Assembly: GCA_964446285.1 (NCBI GenBank)
Contig: CAYUNT010000062.1
Location: forward strand, 1 to 21,628
Source: CAYUNT01 sp964446285
Lineage (GTDB): Bacteria > Sumerlaeota > Sumerlaeia > SLMS01 > CAYUNT01
Direction of reading: 5' to 3'
Length of the DNA stretch: 21,628 nt
Below are positions 7,715-16,529 of this stretch, in pieces. The position numbers and the translations under genes are program-made. Position 1 is the stretch's first letter. Every line of letters starts with the position of its first letter. The notes under the pieces were generated by a model, which saw nothing but the letters and a program-made list of their open reading frames with translations, was not told the DNA's origin and made no database searches.

Positions 7715-10312
7715 ATGAACGAGTCTTCGCAAAACGCCGATGCCACAATGTATTCGCCCCAGGAAATCGAGCCGAAATGGCAGCGTTACTGGGCGGATAA
7801 CCATGTCAATGAAGCGGATTTGAGCGGCGCCGCCAATCCATATTACACTTTGATGATGTTCCCGTATCCCTCCGCCGAAGGCCTCCACGTCGGCAACGTG
7901 TATGCATTCACGGGCGCGGACATCCACGGACGCTTCCGCCGCCTGCAGGGCCACGACGTTTTTGAGCCGATGGGATTCGACGCATTTGGAATCCATTCGG
8001 AAAATTACGCGATGAAGATCGGTGTCCACCCCCGGACGCTGATCCCGCGCAACGTGGAAAACTTCCGCCGCCAGCTGCGCATGATGGGTTTTATGTTCGA
8101 TTGGCGCCAGGAAGTGGATACAACCTTGCCTGAGTATTACAAATGGACTCAGTGGATTTTCCTTCAGCTCTACAAGGCCGGGCTGGCATATCGCGATACG
8201 AAGGAAGTCAACTTCTGCCCCAAATGCGGCACCGTGATCGCAGATGAACAGGTGAATACGGACGGCACGTGCGAACGCCATCCAGACACACCCGTCGAGC
8301 GCCGCAAAATGCCTTGCTGGTTTTTCCGCATCACGGAATTCGCGGACCGGCTGGCCGACAACCTCGATTGGATCGATTGGTCGGAGACGACAAAAACGGC
8401 GCAGCGCAACTGGATCGGGCGCAGCCAGGGCGCGGAGGTGGATTTCGGCGTGGTGGGCCGTGCGGAGAAAATCCGCGTATTCACAACACGGCCCGATACG
8501 CTTTTCGGCGCAACGTTCATGGTGATGGCGCCCGATCATCCGCTGGTCGATTTGATTGCCGATCCCACGAAAAAGGCCGAAATTGCGGAATATCGCAAGA
8601 AGGCTGCGGCGGCCGCTGCGGCTGCTGCCCAGGCATCTGCGGACAGCCGCGATGCTGCCGAAGCGGAAAAAGAAAAGACCGGAGTCAATATCGGCGCAAA
8701 GGCTGTCAATCCGCTCAATGGCTGGGAAATCCCCATATTCATTGCGGATTATGTTCTGATGGGCTACGGCACAGGCGCGATTATGGCGGTGCCTTCGGGC
8801 GATCATCGCGACTTCGCGTTTGCCAGGAAGTTCAACCTGCCAATCCCATGCATCATTGATCCCAATGTCGAAGCCGGGAAGCCGGAAGACATATCGGGTG
8901 TTGCAAACGCCGAGGAAATGCTGAAATCGCCAGAGGGGCGAGCGGAAATCCGGCGGCTCGTCGCGGAAGGAAAGGCTCCCTGGTCGGGCGATGGCCGCGC
9001 GATCAATTCAGCCAATGCTGATCTCGATATCAACGGCCTGTCTGTGGCGGAGGCAAAGCGCAAAACCACGGAGTGGCTTGAGAAAAGGGGCCTGGGAAAA
9101 GCAAAAACTACGTTCCGCCTGCGCGACTGGGGCATCAGCCGCCAGCGTTATTGGGGTCCGCCCATTCCGATCATTTACGACGAAGCGGGCGAGCCGCATC
9201 CCGTTCCGGAAAAAGACCTGCCCGTGCTGTTGCCTGACATCGACGATTTCCGCCCAAAAGGCGATGGGCGGGGCCCGCTGGCGAATGTTGAATCGTGGGT
9301 GAACGCCACGCTGCCCGACGGCCGCCCCGGACGCCGCGAAACGGACGTGATGGACAACTTCCTCGATAGCGCATGGTATTATTTGCGCTATGTGTCGGCG
9401 CGCGACTCCTCTCGCCCCTTCGATCCCGAGATTGTTCGCAAGTGGCTGCCTGTGGATATTTACATTGGCGGCAACGAGCACGCCGTGCTGCATCTGCTCT
9501 ACACGCGGTTCATCTGCATGGCGCTTGAACGCGCGGGCGCGCTCGAAATGGGCGTGCGGCCCGGCATTAACGATCGCGCCGAACCGTTCCGCAAATTCCG
9601 CGCCCACGGGCTGCTGATCAAAGACGGCGCGAAAATGTCGAAGTCGCGCGGCAATGTGGTCAATCCCGACGCCTACGTGACCGAATACGGCGCGGATGCG
9701 CTGCGCACGTATTTGATGTTCCTTGGGCCGTTCCAGCAGGGCGGCGATTTCCGCGACAAGGATTTCGCGGGCGTGCGCCGGTTCCTCGAACGCGTGTGGC
9801 GGTGGTATGTCGAGGAGTCGCAGCCGGTGGACGACGCCGCGATGCCTCGCCCCGTCCTCATCAAAATCCACCAGACCATCAAGAAGGTGACAGCGGATCT
9901 GGACTCGCTCTCCTACAATACGGCCATCGCGGCGCTGATGGAATTGCACAATGCGCTGCGCGCCGCCCCGGCCGTTTCGAGGTTCGCGCGCGAGTCGCTC
10001 GTGCTGATGCTCGCGCCCTTCGCCCCGCATCTGGCCGAGGAATTGTGGGAACGGATGGGCAACCGTCCGTCGGTATTCCGAGCGCGCTGGCCGGAATTCG
10101 ACCCGGCGCTCACCGTCGAGGACACGATGGAACTGGCTGTGCAGGTGAATGGAAAACTGCGCGATCGGTTCGTGGTGGCGCGCGATGCTGCCGAGCCGCA
10201 AATTCGGGCGGCGGCTCTCGCCTGCGAAAAAATCCGCGAGCAGCTGGCCGGACGCGAACCGGCGCGTGTGATCTACGTGCCCGGCCGTCTGGTGAATGTG
10301 ATTGTAAAATAA
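7715..10312 (+). CDS. leuS: Leucyl-tRNA synthetase
   Basis: Charges tRNA-Leu with leucine; class Ia synthetase, cytoplasmic, 866 residues as expected for bacterial LeuRS. The HIGH motif appears as HVGN in PYPSAEGLHVGNVYAF (residues 58-61). A zinc-binding pair CPKCG (Cys168, Cys171) is followed by TCERHPDTPVERR. The CP1 editing domain contains TTRPDTLFGATFMVMAPDHPLV and the GYGTGAIMAVPSGDHRDFAF motif. KMSKS is intact at 640-644 (AKMSKSRGNVVNP). The anticodon-binding and C-terminal domains end with VQVNGKLRDRF and the terminal VNVIVK. An Ala-rich run (about 297-310) lengthens a helix in CP1. I chose the ATG at 7715; the next in-frame ATG (7748, MYSPQEIEPKW) is an alternative. Upstream frame extension to 7307 is not synthetase-like. 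The strong hairpin at 10379 probably ends the transcript. Confidence 0.97.
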   Translation: MNESSQNADATMYSPQEIEPKWQRYWADNHVNEADLSGAANPYYTLMMFPYPSAEGLHVGNVYAFTGADIHGRFRRLQGHDVFEPMGFDAFGIHSENYAMKIGVHPRTLIPRNVENFRRQLRMMGFMFDWRQEVDTTLPEYYKWTQWIFLQLYKAGLAYRDTKEVNFCPKCGTVIADEQVNTDGTCERHPDTPVERRKMPCWFFRITEFADRLADNLDWIDWSETTKTAQRNWIGRSQGAEVDFGVVGRAEKIRVFTTRPDTLFGATFMVMAPDHPLVDLIADPTKKAEIAEYRKKAAAAAAAAAQASADSRDAAEAEKEKTGVNIGAKAVNPLNGWEIPIFIADYVLMGYGTGAIMAVPSGDHRDFAFARKFNLPIPCIIDPNVEAGKPEDISGVANAEEMLKSPEGRAEIRRLVAEGKAPWSGDGRAINSANADLDINGLSVAEAKRKTTEWLEKRGLGKAKTTFRLRDWGISRQRYWGPPIPIIYDEAGEPHPVPEKDLPVLLPDIDDFRPKGDGRGPLANVESWVNATLPDGRPGRRETDVMDNFLDSAWYYLRYVSARDSSRPFDPEIVRKWLPVDIYIGGNEHAVLHLLYTRFICMALERAGALEMGVRPGINDRAEPFRKFRAHGLLIKDGAKMSKSRGNVVNPDAYVTEYGADALRTYLMFLGPFQQGGDFRDKDFAGVRRFLERVWRWYVEESQPVDDAAMPRPVLIKIHQTIKKVTADLDSLSYNTAIAALMELHNALRAAPAVSRFARESLVLMLAPFAPHLAEELWERMGNRPSVFRARWPEFDPALTVEDTMELAVQVNGKLRDRFVVARDAAEPQIRAAALACEKIREQLAGREPARVIYVPGRLVNVIVK

Positions 10313-10378
10313 GGATATGTGCATGGGGGCCACGCGGCGCTTTTCGGTCCGCGCCTTGCCTGATGCATGAAAAAACAA

Positions 10379-10413
10379 AAGCGGGGGATCGGCATTTCGT
10401 CGATCCCCCGCTT
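10379..10413. terminator. Strong bidirectional intrinsic terminator
   Basis: AAGCGGGGGATCG (10379-10391) is an exact inverted repeat of CGATCCCCCGCTT (10401-10413), with a 9-base loop. On the minus strand it is followed by TTTTGTTTTTT, ideal for ending the 10456-13155 gene. On the plus strand GTTCGTTT follows and can serve leuS. The two genes converge on it. Confidence 0.9.
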
Positions 10414-10455
10414 GTTCGTTTCCTGGCGTCCTGTGAAAGGAACGCCGCAGGCTTG

Positions 10456-11427
10456 CTATTGTGTGTATTGCACTTCAAGTTTCGGGCGATAGGTGGTGTT
10501 GGATGAATAGTCGCCCGAGTAGAAGTTGATGTAGTCGTTGGCGGAATCGTTGTCATCGTCGATTGTAAAGCGAATCTTCAACTGGGTTTTCGCGGTTTTG
10601 CTCGTGGCGAATACGCCCGCGCTGCTGAGCGGCGCGCTCACGGTCACATTGTTTGCGCCCGGGTCTGGCACGGTCGCCACGCTCGTTGCGCTGGCCGCGG
10701 CCTGGAAATCCTCGGTGGCCAGCGCCGCCGCCGAACCGAAATATGGCGTCACGATGTCCGCCGTGCAGGTCCCAAGCGCCGTCCAGGGATTGGTCCCGTT
10801 GATCGAATAGCGCGTCAGTTTCAGCGTCACCTTTTGAATCGTCGCGCCGTCGGGAATCGGCGAAGTGTCAAACGACACAATACCGATAAACTGCCTGCGG
10901 TCGCTGTAGTCGCCCACTGCGAATGTTGTGTTCGAGGAATTGATCGTGCCGCCGACGCTTGTGTTTTCGCCGCTTTCCAGAACGTAGCCATCTTCCGCGG
11001 CGACGGAATCGTAGGTGACAGTGGTTGGCGCTGTGGCGTTGAGGAACTCAAACCGCACCGCATCGGCCATGACGACCGACGGATTTGCCCCGACAGCGCT
11101 GATGACCACTTGCCCGCCGCCCGCAGCGAAATAGAACGTGCCAAGCACATTCCACACGCCGCCGCTGGTTTGCTGATTTACATTGTAGGTTAGCGAGCCG
11201 CCGCTGAAATTGACCGTATAGGGCGCGTTGTTGGCGCGGTTCGTGCCCGCAGGATACCAGACCGACACTCGGTAATTGCCCGCCTGCGGCAGGCTGGCGT
11301 TGTAGGTTGCCGTCGCGCTCGCTCCGGACGTTGCATATTTGTAGTCTGAACCATATTTATCCGTCGCGCTTGTTCCCGTGGTCCAAGTGCCTGTGAAGGC
11401 CGCCGCCGGATTGTCCACTACGATGTC
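10456..11427 (-). repeat. Duplicated golvesin + DNRLRE-like module, copy A
   Basis: The last 323 codons of this gene align without gaps to the last 323 codons of the upstream gene (13352-14323). The final 75 residues, from SVATVPDPGANN to the stop, differ at one position (Val versus Ile). This is a direct repeat 2,896 bases apart that arose by duplication or gene conversion. Confidence 0.9.
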
Positions 11428-13155
11428 TGTTGGAACCGGAGTCACTGTGGGTGTGGGACTTGGCGTCAGCGAAGGCGTTGGGCTGGGCGTCAGCGACGGA
11501 GAAGGAGACGGGGAGGGCGAGGGCGAAGGGGAAGGCGAAAGCGATGGAGAAGGGGATGGAGACGGCGAGGGAGTCGGCGTGGGCGTTGCGGCCACAGGGA
11601 GGAAACGCACCGCATCGGCCATAACGACCGACGGATTTGCGCCCGTTGTGCCGATAACCACTTGCCCGCCGCCCGCAGCGAAGTTGAACGTTCCAAGCAG
11701 GTTCCACTGTCCGCCGCCCGACTGCTGGTTGACATAGATGGTCTGCGATCCGCCGTTGTAATTGACCGTGTAGGGTGCGTTGTTGGCGCGGTTCGTGCCC
11801 TGCGGATACCAGCAATAGACTTCATAATTGCCAGCGCCCAAATTGCCATTGTATGTCGCCGTGTAGCCGCTTCCGGAAGTCGCGTAGCGATAGTCCGAGC
11901 CGTATTTATCTGTGGCGCTTGTGCCCGTGGACCATGTTCCGGAAAAAGTGGCCGCCGGATTATCGATGATGATTTCGTTGTTTTTCCATGGCATGTCGGG
12001 CCACGGGGCGACGTTCAGCCACTTGTTTTGCAGGTCGGTAAAATAGCCAAGAGCGCTCATCGAACCGTGGCGATAGGGCGACGTGCCATCCATGCCCTTA
12101 TCACGCACGATCTGAATTTGCCCATCGAGGTCCACGCCCGACACATAAGCCATCAGGGCGGCGCCGAGCAAACGCGGGCCGTTGTAGGCCGCCAGATGTT
12201 CGTCGCAACGCGAGGAAACTGTGGAGTTGCTTGTGGAATAGATTTGCGGCAACGCGCCGTCGCAGTAGCCGCCGTTCAGCCAGGCCTCGAACACCTGGTA
12301 GCTGTAGTAGTGGGCATCGCTGAAGCGGCCAATGGGATACGTGAGCAGGATGTGCTGCGAATCAATGCCCGTGATAGTGTTCCAAACCGCCTGAACCGAA
12401 GCGTTGATCTGGGCCTGGCGGAAGGCGATCCAGTTGGCGTCGTTGGGATCGGGGGTGCCCGAACCGCCGTATTGCGCGTGGAAATTCGCGATGGCGGTGG
12501 GGTGGTATCCGAAGTCCTTGCTGCTACGCGGATAGGACGCCTGCGGATATCGGATGCGGTCGAGAATGATGCCGTCGCATTGGTAGTTCATCATGATGTC
12601 GCCGCAGATATTGGCGATGTAAGTTCGCGCCTCGGGAATGGCTGGGTCGAGCCAAAGCCCTTCGCTGTCTTGCGTTGTGGTTTGAACAATGGGGCTGCCG
12701 CCGTTGTAGGCGTATGTGCGCCATTCGGGGTGCGTGTTGACCACGTGGTTGGGGCGGCTGTCTGAATTCACGCCGTCGGTCACAAGCCAGCAATTTACGT
12801 AGGCAAACACTTTGAGTCCCGCCGCATGGCCGCGCGTCGTGAACTCCTCGATGACATCCATGCTTCCGGCGGCGCTTGTGCGCGGCTCATTGTTGGGATA
12901 AGTGGAATCGGTTTTGTTGGGGAAATAAGTTGCGTCACCGCGATAACGCGCATGAACGGCAATCGCGTTGTATTTGAGCGAGGCGATTTGCGTCACCCAG
13001 TTCTGGATAGCGGTTGTGTCGTTGATGTCATCGAAGACAACGATGATGGCCACTCGCATTTCGGCCGGATCATTGACCGCAACGGACAGGCAGGGCAGAA
13101 GCGATAGAGCCAGCAGGACAGGCAGAATACGGCGAGTGAAGTGCGATACTCTCAT
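10456..13155 (-). CDS. Secreted GHL10-type glycoside hydrolase with two golvesin domains and a DNRLRE-like C-terminal module
   Basis: An 899-residue exported protein. Residues 1-26 form a signal peptide (RR, then LPVLLALSLLPCLSVAV). Residues 33-380 match the glycosyl-hydrolase-like 10 (GHL10) barrel: WLDPAIPEARTYI (168-180) and YQCDGIILDRIRYPQ (191-205), with Asp194 and Asp199 in the conserved DGI..DRIRYP motif. A golvesin C-terminal-like domain covers 395-518. A Ser/Pro/Thr linker (522-575) follows, then a second golvesin domain (577-704) and a beta-sandwich module (710-899) of DNRLRE/disaggregatase-repeat type (SVAAEDGYVLESGENTSVGG, DDDNDSANDYINFYSGDY). GHL10 enzymes act on glycans including peptidoglycan-like or glycosaminoglycan substrates; the substrate here is unknown. 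The start at ATG 13155 has AAGGAAGGAAG just upstream and gives the signal peptide at residue 1. The gene is downstream of the related 13352-16423 gene, with a possible terminator between them. Confidence 0.87.
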   Translation of the reverse strand: MRVSHFTRRILPVLLALSLLPCLSVAVNDPAEMRVAIIVVFDDINDTTAIQNWVTQIASLKYNAIAVHARYRGDATYFPNKTDSTYPNNEPRTSAAGSMDVIEEFTTRGHAAGLKVFAYVNCWLVTDGVNSDSRPNHVVNTHPEWRTYAYNGGSPIVQTTTQDSEGLWLDPAIPEARTYIANICGDIMMNYQCDGIILDRIRYPQASYPRSSKDFGYHPTAIANFHAQYGGSGTPDPNDANWIAFRQAQINASVQAVWNTITGIDSQHILLTYPIGRFSDAHYYSYQVFEAWLNGGYCDGALPQIYSTSNSTVSSRCDEHLAAYNGPRLLGAALMAYVSGVDLDGQIQIVRDKGMDGTSPYRHGSMSALGYFTDLQNKWLNVAPWPDMPWKNNEIIIDNPAATFSGTWSTGTSATDKYGSDYRYATSGSGYTATYNGNLGAGNYEVYCWYPQGTNRANNAPYTVNYNGGSQTIYVNQQSGGGQWNLLGTFNFAAGGGQVVIGTTGANPSVVMADAVRFLPVAATPTPTPSPSPSPSPSLSPSPSPSPSPSPSPSLTPSPTPSLTPSPTPTVTPVPTDIVVDNPAAAFTGTWTTGTSATDKYGSDYKYATSGASATATYNASLPQAGNYRVSVWYPAGTNRANNAPYTVNFSGGSLTYNVNQQTSGGVWNVLGTFYFAAGGGQVVISAVGANPSVVMADAVRFEFLNATAPTTVTYDSVAAEDGYVLESGENTSVGGTINSSNTTFAVGDYSDRRQFIGIVSFDTSPIPDGATIQKVTLKLTRYSINGTNPWTALGTCTADIVTPYFGSAAALATEDFQAAASATSVATVPDPGANNVTVSAPLSSAGVFATSKTAKTQLKIRFTIDDDNDSANDYINFYSGDYSSNTTYRPKLEVQYTQ
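11431..11592 (-). repeat. Ser/Pro/Thr-rich low-complexity linker
   Basis: About 54 codons of TP, SP and LTPSPTPS repeats, seen on the plus strand as GGxGxx-type tandem hexamers. It joins the two golvesin domains of the GHL10 protein. Such linkers are flexible extracellular spacers and, at DNA level, hotspots for slippage and misassembly. Confidence 0.9.
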
Positions 13156-13316
13156 TGTGCTTCCTTCCTTTTGGGTCTTTATCTGGACCGCCATGTTATT
13201 GCTATGAGGCGGTTTTTTTTCGGGGAAATGAAGACTGGCTTGGCAAGCCTTGTGCCTGGCGCGCGGCTCCTTTCGCAATGCTGGATTTCCCCGGGAGGGA
13301 GGAGAACCGAAGCGAA

Positions 13317-13341
13317 AACTCCGGCCCCCCGGGGAGGAGTT
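13317..13341 (-). terminator. Possible intrinsic terminator after the 13352-16423 gene
   Basis: On the minus strand AACTCC pairs with GGAGTT around a very GC-rich 13-base loop, followed by TTCGCTT. A larger CCCCGGG/CCCGGGG inverted repeat overlaps it (about 13289-13334). The U-run is short, so termination may be partial and some readthrough into the GHL10 gene is possible. Confidence 0.45.
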
Positions 13342-13351
13342 GCCTTTTGGA

Positions 13352-14323
13352 CTATTGCGTATATTGAATTTCCAGTTTCGGGCGATAGGTGGTGTTGGAT
13401 GAATAGTCGCCTGAGTAGAAGTTGATGTAGTCGTTGGCGGAATCGTTGTCGTCGTCGATCGTGAAGCGAATCTTCAACTGGGTTTTCGCGGTCTTGCTCG
13501 TGGCGAAAACGCCTGCGCTGCTGAGCGGCGCGCTCACGGTCACATTGTTCGCGCCCGGATCGGGAACCGTCGCGACGCTGCTGGCGTCTGCGGCCGACTC
13601 GAAATCCGCATTTTCGAGAGTCGCCGCTGTGCCGAAATAGACCGCCTTAATATCGACCGTGCAGGTTCCGAGCGATGTCCAGGGATTGGTTCCATTGATC
13701 GAGTAGCGCGTCAGTTTCAACGTCACTTTTTGGATCGTCGCGCCGTCGGGAATCGGCGAGGTATCGAACGAGGCAATGCCGACAAATTGCCGGCGGTCGC
13801 TATAATCTCCAACTGCGAACACGGTATTTGCCGAGTTGTTGCTTCCGCCGACGCTTGTGTTCTCGCCGCTTTCCAGAACGTAGCCATCGTCTGCGGCAAC
13901 GGAATCAAAAGTAACGGTTGTTGGCGCAGTGGCGCTGAGGAACTCAAAGCGCACCGCATCGGCCATAACGACCGACGGATTCGCTCCCGCAGTTCCAATT
14001 ACGACCTGTCCGCCGCCCGCCGCGAAATAGAACGTCCCCAGCACATTCCACGCGCCGCCGCCCGCCTGCTGATTCACGCTGTAGGTAAGTGATCCGCTAT
14101 CGAAATTGACCGTATAGGGCGCGTTGTTGGCGCGGTTTGTGCCCGCCGGATACCAAACAGAAACGCGGTAATTGCCCGCCTGCGGCAGGCTGGCGTTGTA
14201 GGTTGCAGTCGCGCCCGAGCCGGAATACGCGAAGCGATAATCCGAACCGTATTTATCTGTCGAACTTGTGCCCGTGCTCCACGAGCCGCTGAACGACGCT
14301 GCCGGATTGTCCACAACGATATC
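13352..14323 (-). repeat. Duplicated golvesin + DNRLRE-like module, copy B
   Basis: Partner of copy A in the GHL10 gene, equal in length (323 codons) with no gaps. Differences cluster in the golvesin half and around the middle of the DNRLRE-like half, while the C-terminal 75 residues are nearly identical. This unevenness suggests selection or local gene conversion at the 3' end. Confidence 0.9.
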
Positions 14324-16423
14324 CGTGGGAACCGGCGTGACAGTCGGGGTGGGACTCGGCGTCAGCGAAGGCGTGGGTGTCGGCGAGAGCGAGGGGGACG
14401 GCGACGGAGTAGGAGTGAGCGAGGGCGTGGGGGTGGGTGCCGCGCCGAGAAATCGAACCGCGTCAGCGATTGCCGCCTTTCCGCTCGTGGCCGACAGATT
14501 GGTCAGTTCCACCTTGCTGTTTGCATCGAGCGTGTAGGTCCCGAGCGACACCCACTGGCTTCCGTTGATCGTCTGGTTCACGCTCACGGTCGCCGTGCCG
14601 CCGGTGTGCGTGACCAGGAATTGCGCGTCCGTTGGGCGGTTTGAACCCGCCACATACCACACGAACACCTCCTTCGATCCGCTCAGTCCCGTCGGCGTCC
14701 AGCGCGCAACCGCCGTGGCGCTTCCGGTCACCGTTACGGCGTAGGCGTAATTGGTTCCATAATAGCCCGGCGAGCCGCTCGAATCGGTCCATGTGCCGCT
14801 CACCTTCGAGAAGCCGGCGTCCAGATTGTCGATGATCGTTTCTGTTCCCGGCACAGGCCCGACGATCTCAAATTCCTGAATGCGCGCGTAGTCGTCCGCG
14901 TCCGCGTAGGAGGGCGAATTGACATACAAGCGGACGTATCGCGCCGTGACCGGGGTGTTATAGACAAGCGCGGTCGAGGCCGAGGGCTGCACGCCTGGCG
15001 TGTTCGTGCGCACCATCGTGTGCAGGGTCCAGGGGCCTGTGGCGCTCGCGCCGATCTGGATATAGAAGCCGGTGGTGTTGAATGTGGCCGAATCGCCCGC
15101 GCTGCTCGCATGACGAACGATGTAGCCGTTGATCGTTTTTGCCGCGCCAAGATCGGCCACCAGCCAGTGGACCTTCGAGGCATTGGTGCTGCACCATTTG
15201 GTGTTCACGTCGCCATCAAACGCCTTGGCCGCGGTGTAACTCGATGAAAACTCCGTATCGGCCGTCGCTGTGATCCCTGTGGAATAGGGCATTCCCGAAG
15301 GCGTTCCCACATTCAGCGCATTTCCCCCGTAGCTGGGCCAGGTATAGTTATTGCCCGCCGCCGACGAAAGATCGCTCAGAATCGTGCCTTCCTGTGGAGA
15401 GCCGTCGATATTCCATCCATCGCACCAGCTGCACCAGCGATACATGTTCACACAACGATAGATAGGCATCGAGAAATTCTTCGCGTTTTGGTTCCAGCTA
15501 TTGACGTCGGAATAAACCTGCTGAATCCAGCCGGTTGCATACGACGGATCGGAGGGAGTGGCGGGTCCGCCGCCCTTCCAGTAATAGAGTCCGTTGCATT
15601 CCGTGGCGTAGAGCGGCAAATTCCACAGATTGCGCGGAATGCCGAACTGAATCCAGTCGCGCCGCACGCCCCAGGAAAAATCCAGCGTCAGGTTGTTTGT
15701 TTCGATCCACGGGCCATCGGCCAATGCCCCCGAGGTCCACCCGCGCGAATTGATGTGGAGGGCAAATCCATCCGGCGTGACCGCGCCCGTGCCCGTGGTG
15801 ATCGCCGTCACCATCTTGTAATAGTAATCTACCCAGTTTTCGGGCATCGCCGGGACGTTGTAGCCGTCTTTCACGCTCGAGCCATACGGGCCGCCCCAGG
15901 GGCCAAGAGCCTGAACGATGACCTTATGCGCGGGCCGAACCGCTTTGATGGCCGCGTAGCATTTCTTGTAGCAGTCCGCGTAGTTCTCAGGGCTGATATA
16001 GACTAGGTTGTAGCCGCCATCGTTGGGGCATTCCGTGGTCACATTGGTTTCGTTGCCGATGATCCATGTGTCGCAATTGCTCGACGCCGAGGCAAAATTG
16101 GCGCATCGGGTGGCAAAATCCTGATACTTTGCCGGAAGCGGAATCGTCCCGTTGGGGAAGTATCCGTTGTTCAGGCGTCCCAGGATTTTGCATCCAGATG
16201 GCGGATTATACGTTTTGCCGTTCGTGTCGGCGGGATTCGAGCCGATTTCTTCCGTCGCCGTAATCCAGGACTGCCCGCTTGGGCAGTGGGAGGTCCATTC
16301 GCTGACATTGGACGAATCGTCATGAATGCCATAGATATAGGCGGGTTGTCCGAAGGAATATGCGGTTGAGAGGACCAGAACCGCCCCGAAACTCCAAAGA
16401 AGAAGAGACCGAATACGATTCAT
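13352..16423 (-). CDS. Secreted Cys-rich putative clan GH-A glycosidase with F5/8C, two golvesin and DNRLRE-like domains
   Basis: A 1,023-residue exported protein with a signal peptide at 1-25 (SLLLWSFGAVLVLSTAYSFG). Residues 27-360 look like a (beta/alpha)8 glycosidase: WIIGNETN with Glu125 as candidate acid/base and LPLYATECNG with Glu275 as candidate nucleophile, the spacing expected in clan GH-A. I cannot assign a GH family. This domain has 11 cysteines (47, 78, 107, 117, 132, 151, 155, 276, 324, 331, 334), unusual for the clan and suggestive of disulfides. An F5/8 type C (CBM32-like) domain follows at 380-522 (AAKAFDGDVNTKW, RYVRLYV, IQEFEIVG). A golvesin domain lies at 528-660, a TP/SP linker at 662-699, a second golvesin domain at 701-828 and a DNRLRE-like sandwich at 834-1023. 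The ATG at 16423 has GAGGA 7 bases upstream and yields the signal peptide. Terminators flank it on both sides. Confidence 0.85.
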   Translation of the reverse strand: MNRIRSLLLWSFGAVLVLSTAYSFGQPAYIYGIHDDSSNVSEWTSHCPSGQSWITATEEIGSNPADTNGKTYNPPSGCKILGRLNNGYFPNGTIPLPAKYQDFATRCANFASASSNCDTWIIGNETNVTTECPNDGGYNLVYISPENYADCYKKCYAAIKAVRPAHKVIVQALGPWGGPYGSSVKDGYNVPAMPENWVDYYYKMVTAITTGTGAVTPDGFALHINSRGWTSGALADGPWIETNNLTLDFSWGVRRDWIQFGIPRNLWNLPLYATECNGLYYWKGGGPATPSDPSYATGWIQQVYSDVNSWNQNAKNFSMPIYRCVNMYRWCSWCDGWNIDGSPQEGTILSDLSSAAGNNYTWPSYGGNALNVGTPSGMPYSTGITATADTEFSSSYTAAKAFDGDVNTKWCSTNASKVHWLVADLGAAKTINGYIVRHASSAGDSATFNTTGFYIQIGASATGPWTLHTMVRTNTPGVQPSASTALVYNTPVTARYVRLYVNSPSYADADDYARIQEFEIVGPVPGTETIIDNLDAGFSKVSGTWTDSSGSPGYYGTNYAYAVTVTGSATAVARWTPTGLSGSKEVFVWYVAGSNRPTDAQFLVTHTGGTATVSVNQTINGSQWVSLGTYTLDANSKVELTNLSATSGKAAIADAVRFLGAAPTPTPSLTPTPSPSPSLSPTPTPSLTPSPTPTVTPVPTDIVVDNPAASFSGSWSTGTSSTDKYGSDYRFAYSGSGATATYNASLPQAGNYRVSVWYPAGTNRANNAPYTVNFDSGSLTYSVNQQAGGGAWNVLGTFYFAAGGGQVVIGTAGANPSVVMADAVRFEFLSATAPTTVTFDSVAADDGYVLESGENTSVGGSNNSANTVFAVGDYSDRRQFVGIASFDTSPIPDGATIQKVTLKLTRYSINGTNPWTSLGTCTVDIKAVYFGTAATLENADFESAADASSVATVPDPGANNVTVSAPLSSAGVFATSKTAKTQLKIRFTIDDDNDSANDYINFYSGDYSSNTTYRPKLEIQYTQ
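14327..14440 (-). repeat. Ser/Pro/Thr-rich low-complexity linker
   Basis: About 38 codons of TPTPS, SPSLS and SLTPSPTP repeats between the two golvesin domains of the GH-A-like protein. The distal part (PSLTPSPTPTVTPVPT) is the same as in the GHL10 protein, so the duplication includes some of the linker. Confidence 0.9.
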
Positions 16424-16465
16424 GGTAGCATCCTCAATAAAATGAATTGCGCATGGTGCGCATGG

Positions 16466-16502
16466 AAAAACGGGGGTGAGACCGAAAAATGGCCCCACCC
16501 CC
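16466..16502 (-). terminator. Intrinsic terminator after the amidase gene
   Basis: On the minus strand GGGGGTG (16502-16496) pairs with CACCCCC (16478-16472). Inside it GGGCC pairs with GGTCT using two G-U pairs, making a 12-pair stem on an ATTTTTC loop. GTTTTT follows directly. It lies 28 bases after the TAA at 16530-16532, separating the amidase unit from the GH-A-like gene. Confidence 0.85.
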
Positions 16503-16529
16503 TGGTCCACATACATTGCCTTTGGTGAA

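Noticed and set aside
11431..11592. Tandem GC-rich repeats as a CRISPR or satellite
   Set aside because: The repeats are in frame and encode a TP/SP linker; there are no unique spacers.
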